DNA from: Aeromicrobium wangtongii
GTDB lineage: Bacteria > Actinomycetota > Actinomycetes > Propionibacteriales > Nocardioidaceae
Direction of reading: 5' to 3'
DNA: 64,000 bases
Assembly (NCBI RefSeq): GCF_024584515.1
Contig: NZ_CP102173.1
Span: 2,480,001-2,544,000, forward strand
Shown: positions 36,614 through 45,211 of the stretch, one piece after another
Numbering within the stretch: the first letter of the stretch is position 1
How the letters are laid out: each line of letters opens with the position of its first letter
Program-made: the position numbers and the translations under genes
The notes under the pieces: model-generated
Told to the model about the DNA's origin: nothing
What the model saw: only the letters and a program-made list of their open reading frames with translations
Database searches by the model: none

Positions 36614-38047
36614 TCACCCGCCCGGATACGCGGTGGCGGCAAGCCCTGCGGCTCCGGCCCGAAAGGCTCCGGGGGCGTGGATCACACACGGCTGGACGTA
36701 CTCCAGCAGGCCCTCGTCGCCGTACTCGCGCCCCCATCCGGAGCGCTTCACGCCGCCGAAGGGTGCCCGCAGCGTCATCCCGGTGCGGTTGTGGGTGTTG
36801 ACGAAGGCGAACCCCGCATCGAGCCGGGCGGCCACCTCGAAGGCGCGCTCCTCGTCGCTGGACCACACCGATGCGCCCAGGCCCAGCTCCCCCGCGTTGG
36901 CGCGGGCCACGACATCGTCGAGCGAGTCGTAGGTGAGCACCGGGAGGGTCGGGCCGAACTGCTCGGTCGCGACCACCGGATCGTCGTCGGCCGCGCCCAG
37001 GACGAGGGTCGGCCGCACGAAGTGCCCACGGGACAGGTCACCGACCACGGTGCCGATCTCGACCACGGTCGCCCCGGCCGATCGGGCGGCCTCGACCAGG
37101 TGCTTGACCCGGGCCGCCGAGGCGGCACTCACCACGGGCCCCATGGTGACGCCGGGCGTCAACGGGTCACCGACGTGCAGCACGCGCTCCGCAGCCGCGA
37201 CCAGCGCGGCAACGATCTCGTCGTGCCGCTCGGCCGGGACGTAGAGCCGCTTCAGCGCCATGCAGACCTGACCGCTGGTGGCGAAGGCCGCCATGACCAT
37301 GCGGTCCATCGCGGCATCGTCGAGGTCTGCGTCCGGCAGCACGATGGCCGGGTCGTTGCCACCCAGCTCGAGGACGCTCGGGGTCAGCGAGCGGCCGGCC
37401 AGCGAGGCGATCGCGCGCCCCGCGACGTCGCCACCGGTGAACGCGATCCGCGAGATCAGCTCGTGGCCGACCAGCGCCGTGGCCGTCTCGACCTCTCCGT
37501 GCACGACCCGCACCAGCCCCGCCGGGAGGGCATCGGCCAGCGTCTGCAGCATCTGCGTGACCCCGAACGGCGCCAGCGGCGAGGGCTTGACCACGATCGC
37601 ATTGCCCGCCACGAGCGCCGGGGCCACCTTCAGCATCGACAGGATCAGCGGGGCGTTCCACGGGGTGATCGCACCCACCACGCCGAACGGCCGGTGCCGG
37701 GTCACGAGCCGACCGCGCTCGTCGTCGGTGACCCGATCCTGGAGCAGCTCCTCGCCCCGTTCGGCGTACCAGCGCAGGACCACCGCCGCGAAGCCTGCCT
37801 CGCCGCGCGCATCGGCCAGCACCTTGCCGGTCTCGCGGGCGGTGAGCTCGGCGATCGCGTCCAGCTCCGGGTCCAGGGCATCGGCTGCGGCCCGCACGGC
37901 CCGCACGCGCTCGGCGACCGGGGTGGCGGCCCACCGGCACTGCGCGGCCGCGGCCAGTCGCACCTCGCGGTCGACGGCGGCGGTGTCGTGGAACTCGACC
38001 GTCCCGACGACGTCGTCGATCCGTGCCGGGTTCTCCCGGGCGGTCAC
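36614..38047 (-). CDS. Aldehyde dehydrogenase (NAD(P)+-dependent), copy 2
   Basis: A 477-residue ALDH: Glu in LELGGNDPAIV, catalytic Cys in TSGQVCMALKRLYVP, FGGVKRSGWGREYG near the C-terminus. Start GTG 38047 overlaps the FAD-monooxygenase stop (GTGA). Oxidises an aldehyde to an acid in the cytoplasm. In a six-gene oxidative operon; candidate substrates are aldehydes released from bilin cleavage or phytenal from phytol, which is inference. The arrangement with a second ALDH in the same operon suggests two different aldehydes. Confidence 0.88.
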   Translation of the reverse strand: MTARENPARIDDVVGTVEFHDTAAVDREVRLAAAAQCRWAATPVAERVRAVRAAADALDPELDAIAELTARETGKVLADARGEAGFAAVVLRWYAERGEELLQDRVTDDERGRLVTRHRPFGVVGAITPWNAPLILSMLKVAPALVAGNAIVVKPSPLAPFGVTQMLQTLADALPAGLVRVVHGEVETATALVGHELISRIAFTGGDVAGRAIASLAGRSLTPSVLELGGNDPAIVLPDADLDDAAMDRMVMAAFATSGQVCMALKRLYVPAERHDEIVAALVAAAERVLHVGDPLTPGVTMGPVVSAASAARVKHLVEAARSAGATVVEIGTVVGDLSRGHFVRPTLVLGAADDDPVVATEQFGPTLPVLTYDSLDDVVARANAGELGLGASVWSSDEERAFEVAARLDAGFAFVNTHNRTGMTLRAPFGGVKRSGWGREYGDEGLLEYVQPCVIHAPGAFRAGAAGLAATAYPGG

Positions 38048-39261
38048 GCGCCGGCCCCTCCCAGCACCGCGACCGGCTTGCCCAGCCGCAGCGAGTTGAT
38101 CATCGAGGTGTTCAGCAGGTGGTTGCGCATCCGGTCGGGATCGGCGGCCAGGGCACGCAGCTCGTCGTGATAGGCCTTCTGGGCCTCCGGATCGGTCTGG
38201 CGCAGCCGCTCCCAGTTGTCGTGCGTGATCGCCTTGACGTACGACAGGGCGACCTGGCGACGTCCTTCGCAGGCCACGTCGAGCTCGTCGAGCGAGCCCG
38301 TCCCGTCCAGCACGGCCAGCAGCGCCCGGGCCTCGACGACGGCGTCGTGCAGGCCGCTGTTCATGCCCATGCCGCCCAGCGGGTTGTTGATGTGGGCGGC
38401 GTCGCCCATCAGGATCAGCCGGTCCTTGCGGAACGTGTCGGCGACGCGCTGGTGGACGCGGTACAGCGTCGTGTGCAGGACGTCCCACGGGCGGCCCAGG
38501 TCGGCCACGCCGGTCAGGCGGGCCTGGATCCGCGCCGGGTCGATCTCGACCTCGTCAGGGGTGTCCTGGTCGGTGGGGAACAGGATGCGCCAGTGCTCGG
38601 GGGTGCGCAGCACCACCAGCCACTCGGTCGGGTCGAAGACGTAGTTGACCGCGGCGATGCCGGGCAGCACGCCCTCCAGGTCCTCGGTCGTCGAGGCGAC
38701 GAGGAAGCGCTCCGGATAGGTCATGCCCTCGAACGTGAAGCCGGCGGTCTGTCGGACCTGCGAGTTCGAGCCGTCGGCGCCCAGCACCCAGTCGGCGGTG
38801 AAGACATCGCCGCGCTCGGTGGTCAGGGTCGCACGGTCCTCGGTCGTCTCGGCCTTCGCGACCCGCTGGCCGAAGTGGACCGTGACGTTGTCCAGCGCCT
38901 GCAGCTCCGCCAGCAGGATCGGCGTGAGCTTGCTCTGCTCGCACTGCACGCGGAACGGGAACCTGGTGTCGCCGGCCAGGATGCCCAGGTCGAGATCGGC
39001 GATCGGGCCGGTCTGGCGGTCGCGGTACTGGAAGCTGGTCGAGACGATGCCGCGCTTCATCAGCGCATCGAGCACGCCGAGGTCGTCCAGCATCTCCAGG
39101 CTCGGCGGGTGGAAGGTGGACGCCCGCGACTCGGTCGCCAGGTGCTCCCCCGCCTCCAGGACGGTGACCTGGACCCCTGCACGGGCGACGACCAGCGCCG
39201 CGGTCAGGCCGACTGCGCCGGCGCCTGCGACGATCACCGAATCGGTGCGAACTGTGCTCAT
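38044..39261 (-). CDS. FAD-dependent aromatic-type monooxygenase (PHBH/UbiH family)
   Basis: A 405-residue group A flavin monooxygenase: N-terminal VIVAGAGAVGLTAALVVARAG, DG motif in VLGADGSNSQVR, and the GDAAHINNPLGGMGMNSGLHDA flavin/substrate loop. It hydroxylates activated (hetero)aromatic rings with NAD(P)H and O2. In this operon a pyrrole or maleimide-type ring is a reasonable substrate. ATG overlaps the lyase stop. No separate reductase is needed for this class. Confidence 0.87.
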   Translation of the reverse strand: MSTVRTDSVIVAGAGAVGLTAALVVARAGVQVTVLEAGEHLATESRASTFHPPSLEMLDDLGVLDALMKRGIVSTSFQYRDRQTGPIADLDLGILAGDTRFPFRVQCEQSKLTPILLAELQALDNVTVHFGQRVAKAETTEDRATLTTERGDVFTADWVLGADGSNSQVRQTAGFTFEGMTYPERFLVASTTEDLEGVLPGIAAVNYVFDPTEWLVVLRTPEHWRILFPTDQDTPDEVEIDPARIQARLTGVADLGRPWDVLHTTLYRVHQRVADTFRKDRLILMGDAAHINNPLGGMGMNSGLHDAVVEARALLAVLDGTGSLDELDVACEGRRQVALSYVKAITHDNWERLRQTDPEAQKAYHDELRALAADPDRMRNHLLNTSMINSLRLGKPVAVLGGAGA

Positions 39262-40178
39262 CTGTGTCCTTCCGACAGCGCCGCGGGCTCCGAGCCCGCG
39301 GCGTACCTCAACTCGTCCTGCAGGAGCTCGGGCAGCCCGACCAGGTCGGTCAGGTCTGTCCATTCCATCCGGTCGACCGCGCCGGCATGGCCGGTTCCCA
39401 CGATCGCCGCCATCGTCCGGCGCACCGCCTCGGCCGCGGCGAGCATCGCCGACACCGGATGGATCACGAAGCGGACGCCGGCCTCGGCCAGTCGTTCGTC
39501 GGACGGTCCGGCGTCGATCGGGCCGCCGGCCTCGGACCGGTTGTACATCTGGGGCAGCGGACGACCGTCCGCCGCGAGTGCCGCGGCGACCGCCTCGAGG
39601 TCCTCGATCGAGGCGCCCTCGACGAAGACCGCGTCGGCACCCGCGGCGGCGAAGGCCCGGCAGCGCTCGACGACGGCGTCGCGACCCAGCACGGACAAGG
39701 CATCCGTGCGGGCCACGATGACCAGTCCGGTGTCCGCGTCGACCGCGGCCCGGACCCGGGACGCGGCCTCGTCGACGCCGACGACCTCCTTGCCGCCGAG
39801 GTGGCCGCACCGCTTCGGCGCGACCTGGTCCTCGAGGTGGAGCCCGGCGACGCCGGCCGCCGCATAGGTGTGGGTGGTCCGCCGGGCCTGCAGCGCATTG
39901 CCGTAGCCCGTGTCGGCGTCGGCCAGCAGGGGCACGCCGCCCAGCGACGGCAGCAGTGCCGCGGCACGTCCGGCGATGTCGGTGCCGTGCACGAAGCCGA
40001 AGTCCGGCAGACCCAGGTCGACAGCCGAGACCGTCGCGCCCGAGAGACACACCGCCTGGGCCCCCGCGGCAGCGGCGAGCCCGGCGGACACGGCGTCGAA
40101 GACACCCGGCAGCCGGACCACGGTGGGTCCGGCCAGCAGGGCTCGCAAGCGATCGGCGGAATGCTCCGAGGACGTCAT
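39258..40178 (-). CDS. Isocitrate lyase/PEP mutase family lyase (2-methylisocitrate/dimethylmalate lyase-like)
   Basis: A 306-residue TIM barrel: ADADTGYGN with the metal Asp, GLHLEDQVAPKRCGHLGGKEVV with the catalytic Cys loop (KRCGH), and IVARTDA. The KRCGH loop marks C-C lyases rather than mutases. Relatives cleave methylisocitrate, oxaloacetate or 2,3-dimethylmalate; the last yields propionate and pyruvate from a dialkyl-malate, exactly what a substituted maleate from a methyl-alkyl pyrrole would need. That link is inference. Overlaps both neighbours by four bases. Confidence 0.84.
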   Translation of the reverse strand: MTSSEHSADRLRALLAGPTVVRLPGVFDAVSAGLAAAAGAQAVCLSGATVSAVDLGLPDFGFVHGTDIAGRAAALLPSLGGVPLLADADTGYGNALQARRTTHTYAAAGVAGLHLEDQVAPKRCGHLGGKEVVGVDEAASRVRAAVDADTGLVIVARTDALSVLGRDAVVERCRAFAAAGADAVFVEGASIEDLEAVAAALAADGRPLPQMYNRSEAGGPIDAGPSDERLAEAGVRFVIHPVSAMLAAAEAVRRTMAAIVGTGHAGAVDRMEWTDLTDLVGLPELLQDELRYAAGSEPAALSEGHR

Positions 40179-41674
40179 CGGCCGTGGAGGGCGTAGCCGC
40201 CCTCGACGCCGACGACGCGGGCACCGGTGAAGATCCTGATGGTCTCCACGGTTCCCTCCTCGCCCATGCCCGACAGACCCCACGCCGGGCGCGGTGTCAT
40301 CAGGTGCAGGCTCATGATCGTCGAGCCGTTGACCTTGACCTCTCCGGCGCGGACCTGACGGGCGACCGCGAGGGCCGCCTCGGTGTCCGTGCCGACGACA
40401 TAGCCCTCGAGGCCGAACGGCGTGTCGTTGGCCAGCGCCACGGCCTCGTCGAGCGACTCGTAGGCGTGCACGGTCGCGACGGGGCCGAAGACCTCGTCGC
40501 GCGCGGCCGATGACGGCACGCCGGTGACCAGGGTCGGGGCCAGGAAGTTGCCCGGCCCGTCCGGGAGCTTCGTGGTGGCGTGGGCCGTTCCGCCGGCCGC
40601 GACACGCTCGTCGATGACGGCCTGCAGGTGGGCGAGGTGGCCCGGGTGCACGATCGGACCCAGGTCGGTCGACTCGTCCAGCGGGTCGCCGGCGGCCAGA
40701 TCGGCCAGGCGGGCGCCGATCTCGGCCACGATGTCGTCGGCCAGCGCGGCCGGGACGACCAGACGCCCGAGCGCCCGGCACCACTGACCGTTGAGCGTGG
40801 TGAGCAGGTCGGCGGCCCGGCGGGCCGCATCGGCGACATCGGCGTCCGGCATGACGACCAGCGGGTTGTTGCCACCGAGCTCGAGCTGCAGCGCGGTGAA
40901 GTTGGCCGCGCAGGCACCGGCGATCTCACGACCCGCCCGCAGGCCTCCGGTGAAGGAGACGGCGCGGATGCGCGGGTCCTGGACCAGACGTCCGCCGACG
41001 ACCGAACCGCCCTGCAGGAGCTGGAAGGTCCCCGCCGGCGCACCCTGCTCGGTGAGCACCGCGTCGACGACCTGCGCCAGTGCCGTGGTGCCCCACGGCG
41101 CGTACTCGCTGGGCTTGAGCAGCGACGGCGCGCCGGCCGCCAGCGAGCTGGCGATCTTGTGCGCCGCCATGGGAGCCGGAGCGTTCCACGGCACGAGGCT
41201 CAGCGCCGGGCCGAGGGGCAGGCGATGCACCTCCACGGGGTTGCCGTGCTCGCCGGTGCTCGTCTCCAGCAGGACGCCGTCACGCAGCATCTGCGCCGCG
41301 AGGTGGAATGCACCGGGGACGATCATCCCGACGATGCCGGTCTGCGAGACCGGCACACCGGTCGCGAACGACTCGAGCGCGGCCAGTCGCGGCACGTGGG
41401 CCTGCAGCGCCGCCCCGATGGCGTCGAGGATCTCGGCCCGGCGCTCGACCGGGACGTCGCTCCAGCCGCCCGTGGTGTGGACCCGGTCGGCGGCGGCCAG
41501 GGCCGCCTCGACGGAGTCCGCATCGCTGGCCGGCGCGACGCCGACGGGCTCGCCGGTGAACGGATCGGTCAGGGTCAGGTCAAGCGTGTCGGCCGGCGCC
41601 GACCAGACGCCGTCGACGAGCTGCTGGACGGCAGGAAGATCGAGCCCGGCGCGGGCCGGCGGAACAGTGCTCAT
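40175..41674 (-). CDS. Aldehyde dehydrogenase, copy 1
   Basis: A 499-residue ALDH: catalytic Glu in LQLELGGNNPLVV, Cys in LNGQWCRALGRLVVP, and GEVKVNGSTIMSL near the C-terminus. NNP following ELGG, and the W before the catalytic Cys, set it apart from the other ALDH in the operon, suggesting a different substrate. ATG overlaps the upstream stop by four bases. Confidence 0.88.
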   Translation of the reverse strand: MSTVPPARAGLDLPAVQQLVDGVWSAPADTLDLTLTDPFTGEPVGVAPASDADSVEAALAAADRVHTTGGWSDVPVERRAEILDAIGAALQAHVPRLAALESFATGVPVSQTGIVGMIVPGAFHLAAQMLRDGVLLETSTGEHGNPVEVHRLPLGPALSLVPWNAPAPMAAHKIASSLAAGAPSLLKPSEYAPWGTTALAQVVDAVLTEQGAPAGTFQLLQGGSVVGGRLVQDPRIRAVSFTGGLRAGREIAGACAANFTALQLELGGNNPLVVMPDADVADAARRAADLLTTLNGQWCRALGRLVVPAALADDIVAEIGARLADLAAGDPLDESTDLGPIVHPGHLAHLQAVIDERVAAGGTAHATTKLPDGPGNFLAPTLVTGVPSSAARDEVFGPVATVHAYESLDEAVALANDTPFGLEGYVVGTDTEAALAVARQVRAGEVKVNGSTIMSLHLMTPRPAWGLSGMGEEGTVETIRIFTGARVVGVEGGYALHGR

Positions 41675-42990
41675 CGGGCGGCTGCTTCGACCTTCTCGGG
41701 CTTCGCGTCAGCCATCGCGTCGCGCGTGGTCAGACCGGCCCAGCCCTCGCGATCGACGATGACCTTGGCCAGGTCGAGCTTGCCCCGCTCCGCGGGGAAT
41801 GCCTGGACCAGGCCCATCGCGGTGTCGCGCAGCGAGCGGCCGAGCACGTTGTCCATCAGGGCGCCGGAGGTGCCGCACATCTTGAGGGCGTCGGTCGCGA
41901 CGGAGAAGGCGTGCTCGCAGATGGCTCCCTTGGCGAGCTTCCAGCTGGCCACGACCTCGTCCTTGGGCAGGATCGGCGGCTCGCTGGCCTCCAGGTCGAT
42001 CTGGCGGCGCAACCACAGGTGCGCCTCGCCCAGCGATGCCTCACCGTTGCCGATCAGCACCTGGTGCATGGGGCTGGAGGCGATCGGCTTGCCCGTGTCG
42101 GCGAACTTGGCCGCCATCGTGCGGCCGAGGGCGTACTCCCACACGCCGCGGGCGATACCGGCGTAGATCGCTGCGATCGCGACCTGGTTGCCGACCCAGG
42201 AGCCACGCGACATCTGCGTCGCGCGGGTGAATCCGCCGGGAATCGCCAGCGCCTCGTCGGCGGGGACGAAGCAGTCCTCGAGGACCAGGCCGTGGTTGTC
42301 GGAGGCACGCATGCCAAGACCCTGCCACGGGGCGCGCGGACGGACCCCGACGGACTCGCGGGCGACCAGGAACAGGCCGAGACCGTCGATGCCCGGGACG
42401 TCCTCGCGACGGGCCGTCACCAGGTAGTAGTCGGCCGTGCCGGACAGGCAGCCGAAGGACTTCTCGCCGTTGAGCAGCCAGCCACCCTCGGTCGCGGTGG
42501 CCGTGGTGGAGATCAGCACGTTGGCGTTGCTGGCCTTGACCGCCTCGCTGGCGAAGTTGGCCAGCATCAGGCTCTCGGCACCCATCCGGCGCAGCACCTT
42601 CTCGGCGAACTGGCGGACGACGGGAACCTCGTCATCGGTGTACAGGCCGGCGTCGATGGCCGCCAGCGGCAGCATGCCGCGCGAGGACGCCGAGCAGTGG
42701 AAGAAGTAGGCCAGTGCGGTCGAGCCGCACACGGTTCCCAGCGCGTAGGTCGTGGCGGCGAGGTCCCGCAGGCCTCCGCCGAGTCCGCCGAACTCCTCCG
42801 GGACGACCAGGCCGAGCAGGCCGGCGTCCGCGAGCAGCTTGACGTGCCCCTTCGGGAAGGCGCCGAGGGCGTCCGCCTCCTGGGCCGCGGCCCTGATGGC
42901 CGGCAGGACCGACTCGACGCGCTCCATGCGGGCGCGCTCGGCCGGGGTCAGATCAGGAATCAGGACCTCTGCGGTCAGCTTCTGGGTCAT
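41671..42990 (-). CDS. Acyl-CoA dehydrogenase-fold flavoprotein, probable two-component monooxygenase
   Basis: A 439-residue ACAD-fold protein: LLADAGLLGLVVPEEFGGLGGGL, GGWLLNGEKSFGCLSGTADYYLV, and a C-terminal helical bundle with MCGTSGALMDNVLGRSLRDT. Because its gene is coupled (ATGA) to a flavin-reductase gene, it is more likely a group D FMNH2/FADH2-dependent monooxygenase (HsaA/DszC/SfnC type) than a true acyl-CoA dehydrogenase. The substrate may be a pyrrole or bilin fragment (inference). Confidence 0.8.
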   Translation of the reverse strand: MTQKLTAEVLIPDLTPAERARMERVESVLPAIRAAAQEADALGAFPKGHVKLLADAGLLGLVVPEEFGGLGGGLRDLAATTYALGTVCGSTALAYFFHCSASSRGMLPLAAIDAGLYTDDEVPVVRQFAEKVLRRMGAESLMLANFASEAVKASNANVLISTTATATEGGWLLNGEKSFGCLSGTADYYLVTARREDVPGIDGLGLFLVARESVGVRPRAPWQGLGMRASDNHGLVLEDCFVPADEALAIPGGFTRATQMSRGSWVGNQVAIAAIYAGIARGVWEYALGRTMAAKFADTGKPIASSPMHQVLIGNGEASLGEAHLWLRRQIDLEASEPPILPKDEVVASWKLAKGAICEHAFSVATDALKMCGTSGALMDNVLGRSLRDTAMGLVQAFPAERGKLDLAKVIVDREGWAGLTTRDAMADAKPEKVEAAAR

Positions 42991-44294
42991 CCTGTGGCTC
43001 CTACGATCTCGGGTTCCCCGGCCAGGGCAGGCGCGGTGGGTGTCTGGGTGAAGGTGGTGGGTGTCGTCTCGTCGTGACGGCTGCGCAGGTCGCGCGCCAG
43101 GCCGAGGAGTGCAGACGTGTCCACCGGGGTGTCGACATCCACCTCCTCCAGCAGACGGATCAGGTCCTCGGTGGCGACGGCACCGCCGAGGCCCCCGAGG
43201 GTGCTGTCGAAGTGACGCACACCGCTCTTGAGCGCGGTGATGGCCTTGACCAGCCCGAGCCGGTCTCGATCGTGCAGCCCGAGGCGCAGGGGCGTCGGGC
43301 GGGCGAGGGCCACGGCCTCCTGCAGCAGTGCCCGGACCTGCAGCGGTGTGGCGCTGCCGGCCGTGTCGGGCAGGCCGATCTCGAGGACCTTGGCCCGGCC
43401 GAGGCGCTGGACGGCGCTGAGCACCGCGTCGACCCGGTCGGCCGCGAAGGGATCGGTCAGGTGCACGGCACAGCGTTCGGCGATGCCGTCGACCGCGGCG
43501 AGCACACGCTCGACATCGACCGGATCGGTGGGGTCCAGCACGAGCTCGGCGGTCCCGACCCCGAGGCCGAGGACGAGATCGGCCTGGGCACGATCGGCGA
43601 CGACGACGCTGGCGACCTCCAGCGGCATGGTCCTGGGCACGAGGGCAGACGCCTGCTCCAGCGACGCGGCGGCGCTCAGATCGGCGACTCGGACCCGTGC
43701 CCCGGCGTGGGCGACGCTGGTGGCCAGGTGCGCCGCCTCGTTCGCGAGGCCGGCAGCGGCCAGCCCGGCCACTACACCGCCATCGGCGAGGGTCGCGACA
43801 TCGGGAAGGACGTCGGCGAACTGCCCCCAGCCACGGGAGTGGAACAGCAGAGGCGCCGAGCGGCGGGCTGCGTGGCCGGCCAGGACCTCGCCGACGAAGA
43901 TCGTGTGGTCTCCCCCGGGGTACGCGTGGACGACGCGGCAGTCGAACCAGCCCAGGCCGGAGTCGAGCAGGGGCACACCGGTGGCGGCGGTCGTCCAGGT
44001 CTCCCCGGCGAACCGGTCCTCGACGCCCGGGTCCATCCCGGCGAACCGGCGACCGACGTCGGTCTGGTCCTTGGCCAGGACGTTGACGCCGAAGATTCCG
44101 CTCTCCGCGATGAGCTGGTGGCTGTACAGGTTCTTGCTCAGGCAGATCGAGACCAGGGGCGGCTCGAGACTCACGCTGGAGAACGAGCTGGCCGTCATGC
44201 CGTGCCAGGCCCCGTCCCCGGACAGCGTCGTCACGATCGTCACCCCGCTCGGCCACTGTGCCATCACGTCACGGAACGTCGTTGGATCAACCAT
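42987..44294 (-). CDS. Fusion of HpaC-type flavin reductase with a degenerate HMG-CoA-lyase-like barrel
   Basis: A 435-residue fusion. Residues 1-160 are a flavin reductase: FRDVMAQWPSGVTIVTT, GMTASSFSSVSLEPPLVSICLSKN, GDHTIFVGEVL. Residues about 195-420 follow the DRE-TIM/HMGL fold: VLEIGLPDTAGSATP, LRLGLHDRDRLGLVKAI (in place of HFHNTRGxG), and VRHFDSTLGGLGGAVATEDLIRLLE. The N-terminal RDGLQNE catalytic motif is not visible and the Cys of GGCPFAPGATGN is missing, so the second module is probably non-catalytic or altered. First gene of the six-gene operon, AAGGAGG upstream, site H. The reductase should supply reduced flavin to the coupled monooxygenase. Confidence 0.82.
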   Translation of the reverse strand: MVDPTTFRDVMAQWPSGVTIVTTLSGDGAWHGMTASSFSSVSLEPPLVSICLSKNLYSHQLIAESGIFGVNVLAKDQTDVGRRFAGMDPGVEDRFAGETWTTAATGVPLLDSGLGWFDCRVVHAYPGGDHTIFVGEVLAGHAARRSAPLLFHSRGWGQFADVLPDVATLADGGVVAGLAAAGLANEAAHLATSVAHAGARVRVADLSAAASLEQASALVPRTMPLEVASVVVADRAQADLVLGLGVGTAELVLDPTDPVDVERVLAAVDGIAERCAVHLTDPFAADRVDAVLSAVQRLGRAKVLEIGLPDTAGSATPLQVRALLQEAVALARPTPLRLGLHDRDRLGLVKAITALKSGVRHFDSTLGGLGGAVATEDLIRLLEEVDVDTPVDTSALLGLARDLRSRHDETTPTTFTQTPTAPALAGEPEIVGATG

Positions 44295-44316
44295 GGTGCA
44301 CCTCCTTGTGCAAGAA

Positions 44317-44330
44317 GAATATACGATATC
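44317..44330. promoter_or_regulatory. Regulatory site H
   Basis: GAATATACGATATC, identical to site C; the 17-base reverse string GATATCGTATATTCTTC is shared. TATATT on the reverse strand gives a leader of about 17 bases with AAGGAGG before ATG 44294. It controls the oxidative operon. Confidence 0.82.
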
Positions 44331-44383
44331 TGTTCTTCGCGTAAGGCGGTTCGGGTTGTCGGTTCTGTCTTTGTCAGGGACGG

Positions 44384-44396
44384 GAATATAGGATTC
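44384..44396. promoter_or_regulatory. Regulatory site I (upstream of the GntR gene)
   Basis: GAATATAGGATTC, a near-palindrome (GAAT..ATTC) matching the recurring element, 72 bases before the GntR start and 54 bases from site H. Its place suggests autoregulation of the GntR gene. Confidence 0.72.
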
Positions 44397-44467
44397 AGGC
44401 AGAAGGTTGTCTGCTCGCAGTCAAACCTCGGCAACAAACTCACCCCCATCACTTGAAGGGCAACGAC

Positions 44468-45184
44468 ATGAGTCGACGCTCCAACGGCGCCACCGGCGTC
44501 CGACCCATCGCCCACCAGTCACTCGTGGACCGGGTCACCGACGAGATCCATCGCGCGATCCTCAACGGGGACCTGCCCCCCGGATCCACCGTCTCGATCG
44601 TCGACCTGTGCGAGCGCTTCAGCATCAGCCACATCCCCGTGCGCGAGGCCCTGCGCCGGCTCGAGAGCGAAGGCGTCGTCAGCCTGCGTCCGGGCCGATC
44701 CGCCCTGGTCGCCACCGTGACCTCCGAGGAGCTGCGCAACATCTACCACCTGCGCAAGCTGGTCGAGGGCGATCTGTGCCTGCGCGCCGCGCCCCACATG
44801 AGCAAGGAGCGGCTCGCCGACGCCGAGCGCGCCCTGGCCGAGTACATCGGTATCGAGCGTGAGCCGTCGGCGCTGGCCGCCAAGCACCACGCATTCCACG
44901 AGGCGATGCTGCTCGACGTCATCGGCCCGGCCGACTCCATGGTGCTCGGCCTGCTCTGGAAGGCATCCGATCGTTACCTGCACCTGCTGATGGCCGATCT
45001 GGACCACAAGCCCGAGACCCAGGAGAGTCGGATCGACGAGCACCGCCTCCTGCTCGACCTGGCCCGCGACGGCAAGGTCGAGGAGTTCAAGGACGCCTGG
45101 ATCGCCCACCTCGAGAGCACCGAGACGGCGCTCATGAAGGCCCTGGCCGTCCGGGAGACCGCGACTCCGCAAGCCGCGTCCTGA
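44468..45184 (+). CDS. GntR-family transcriptional regulator (FCD domain)
   Basis: A 238-residue regulator: N-terminal winged helix (VDRVTDEIHRAILNGDLPPGSTVSIVDLCERFSISHIPVREALRRLESEGVVSL) and a C-terminal FCD-type ligand domain with LYHLRKLVEGDLCLRAAP and H-x-FHEAML. FCD regulators are usually repressors released by an organic acid. It is the only specific regulator in the middle of the locus, and site I precedes it, so it is the first candidate to bind the ATATANGAT element. ATG 44468 has GAAGGG upstream; an upstream TTG is unlikely. Confidence 0.87.
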   Translation: MSRRSNGATGVRPIAHQSLVDRVTDEIHRAILNGDLPPGSTVSIVDLCERFSISHIPVREALRRLESEGVVSLRPGRSALVATVTSEELRNIYHLRKLVEGDLCLRAAPHMSKERLADAERALAEYIGIEREPSALAAKHHAFHEAMLLDVIGPADSMVLGLLWKASDRYLHLLMADLDHKPETQESRIDEHRLLLDLARDGKVEEFKDAWIAHLESTETALMKALAVRETATPQAAS

Positions 45185-45204
45185 CCCCACCGGTCAGGAC
45201 GCGG
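45174..45204. terminator. Terminator hairpin after GntR gene
   Basis: A perfect 13-bp stem (CCGCGTCCTGACC against 45192-45204) with a 5-base loop, starting in the last codons of the GntR gene and lying between convergent genes. No strong T-tract. Confidence 0.65.
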
Positions 45205-45211
45205 TCCGGGT

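Noticed and set aside
41671..42990. Plain fatty-acid acyl-CoA dehydrogenase
   Set aside because: Coupling to a flavin reductase gene fits a two-component monooxygenase better, although the fold alone cannot exclude dehydrogenase activity.
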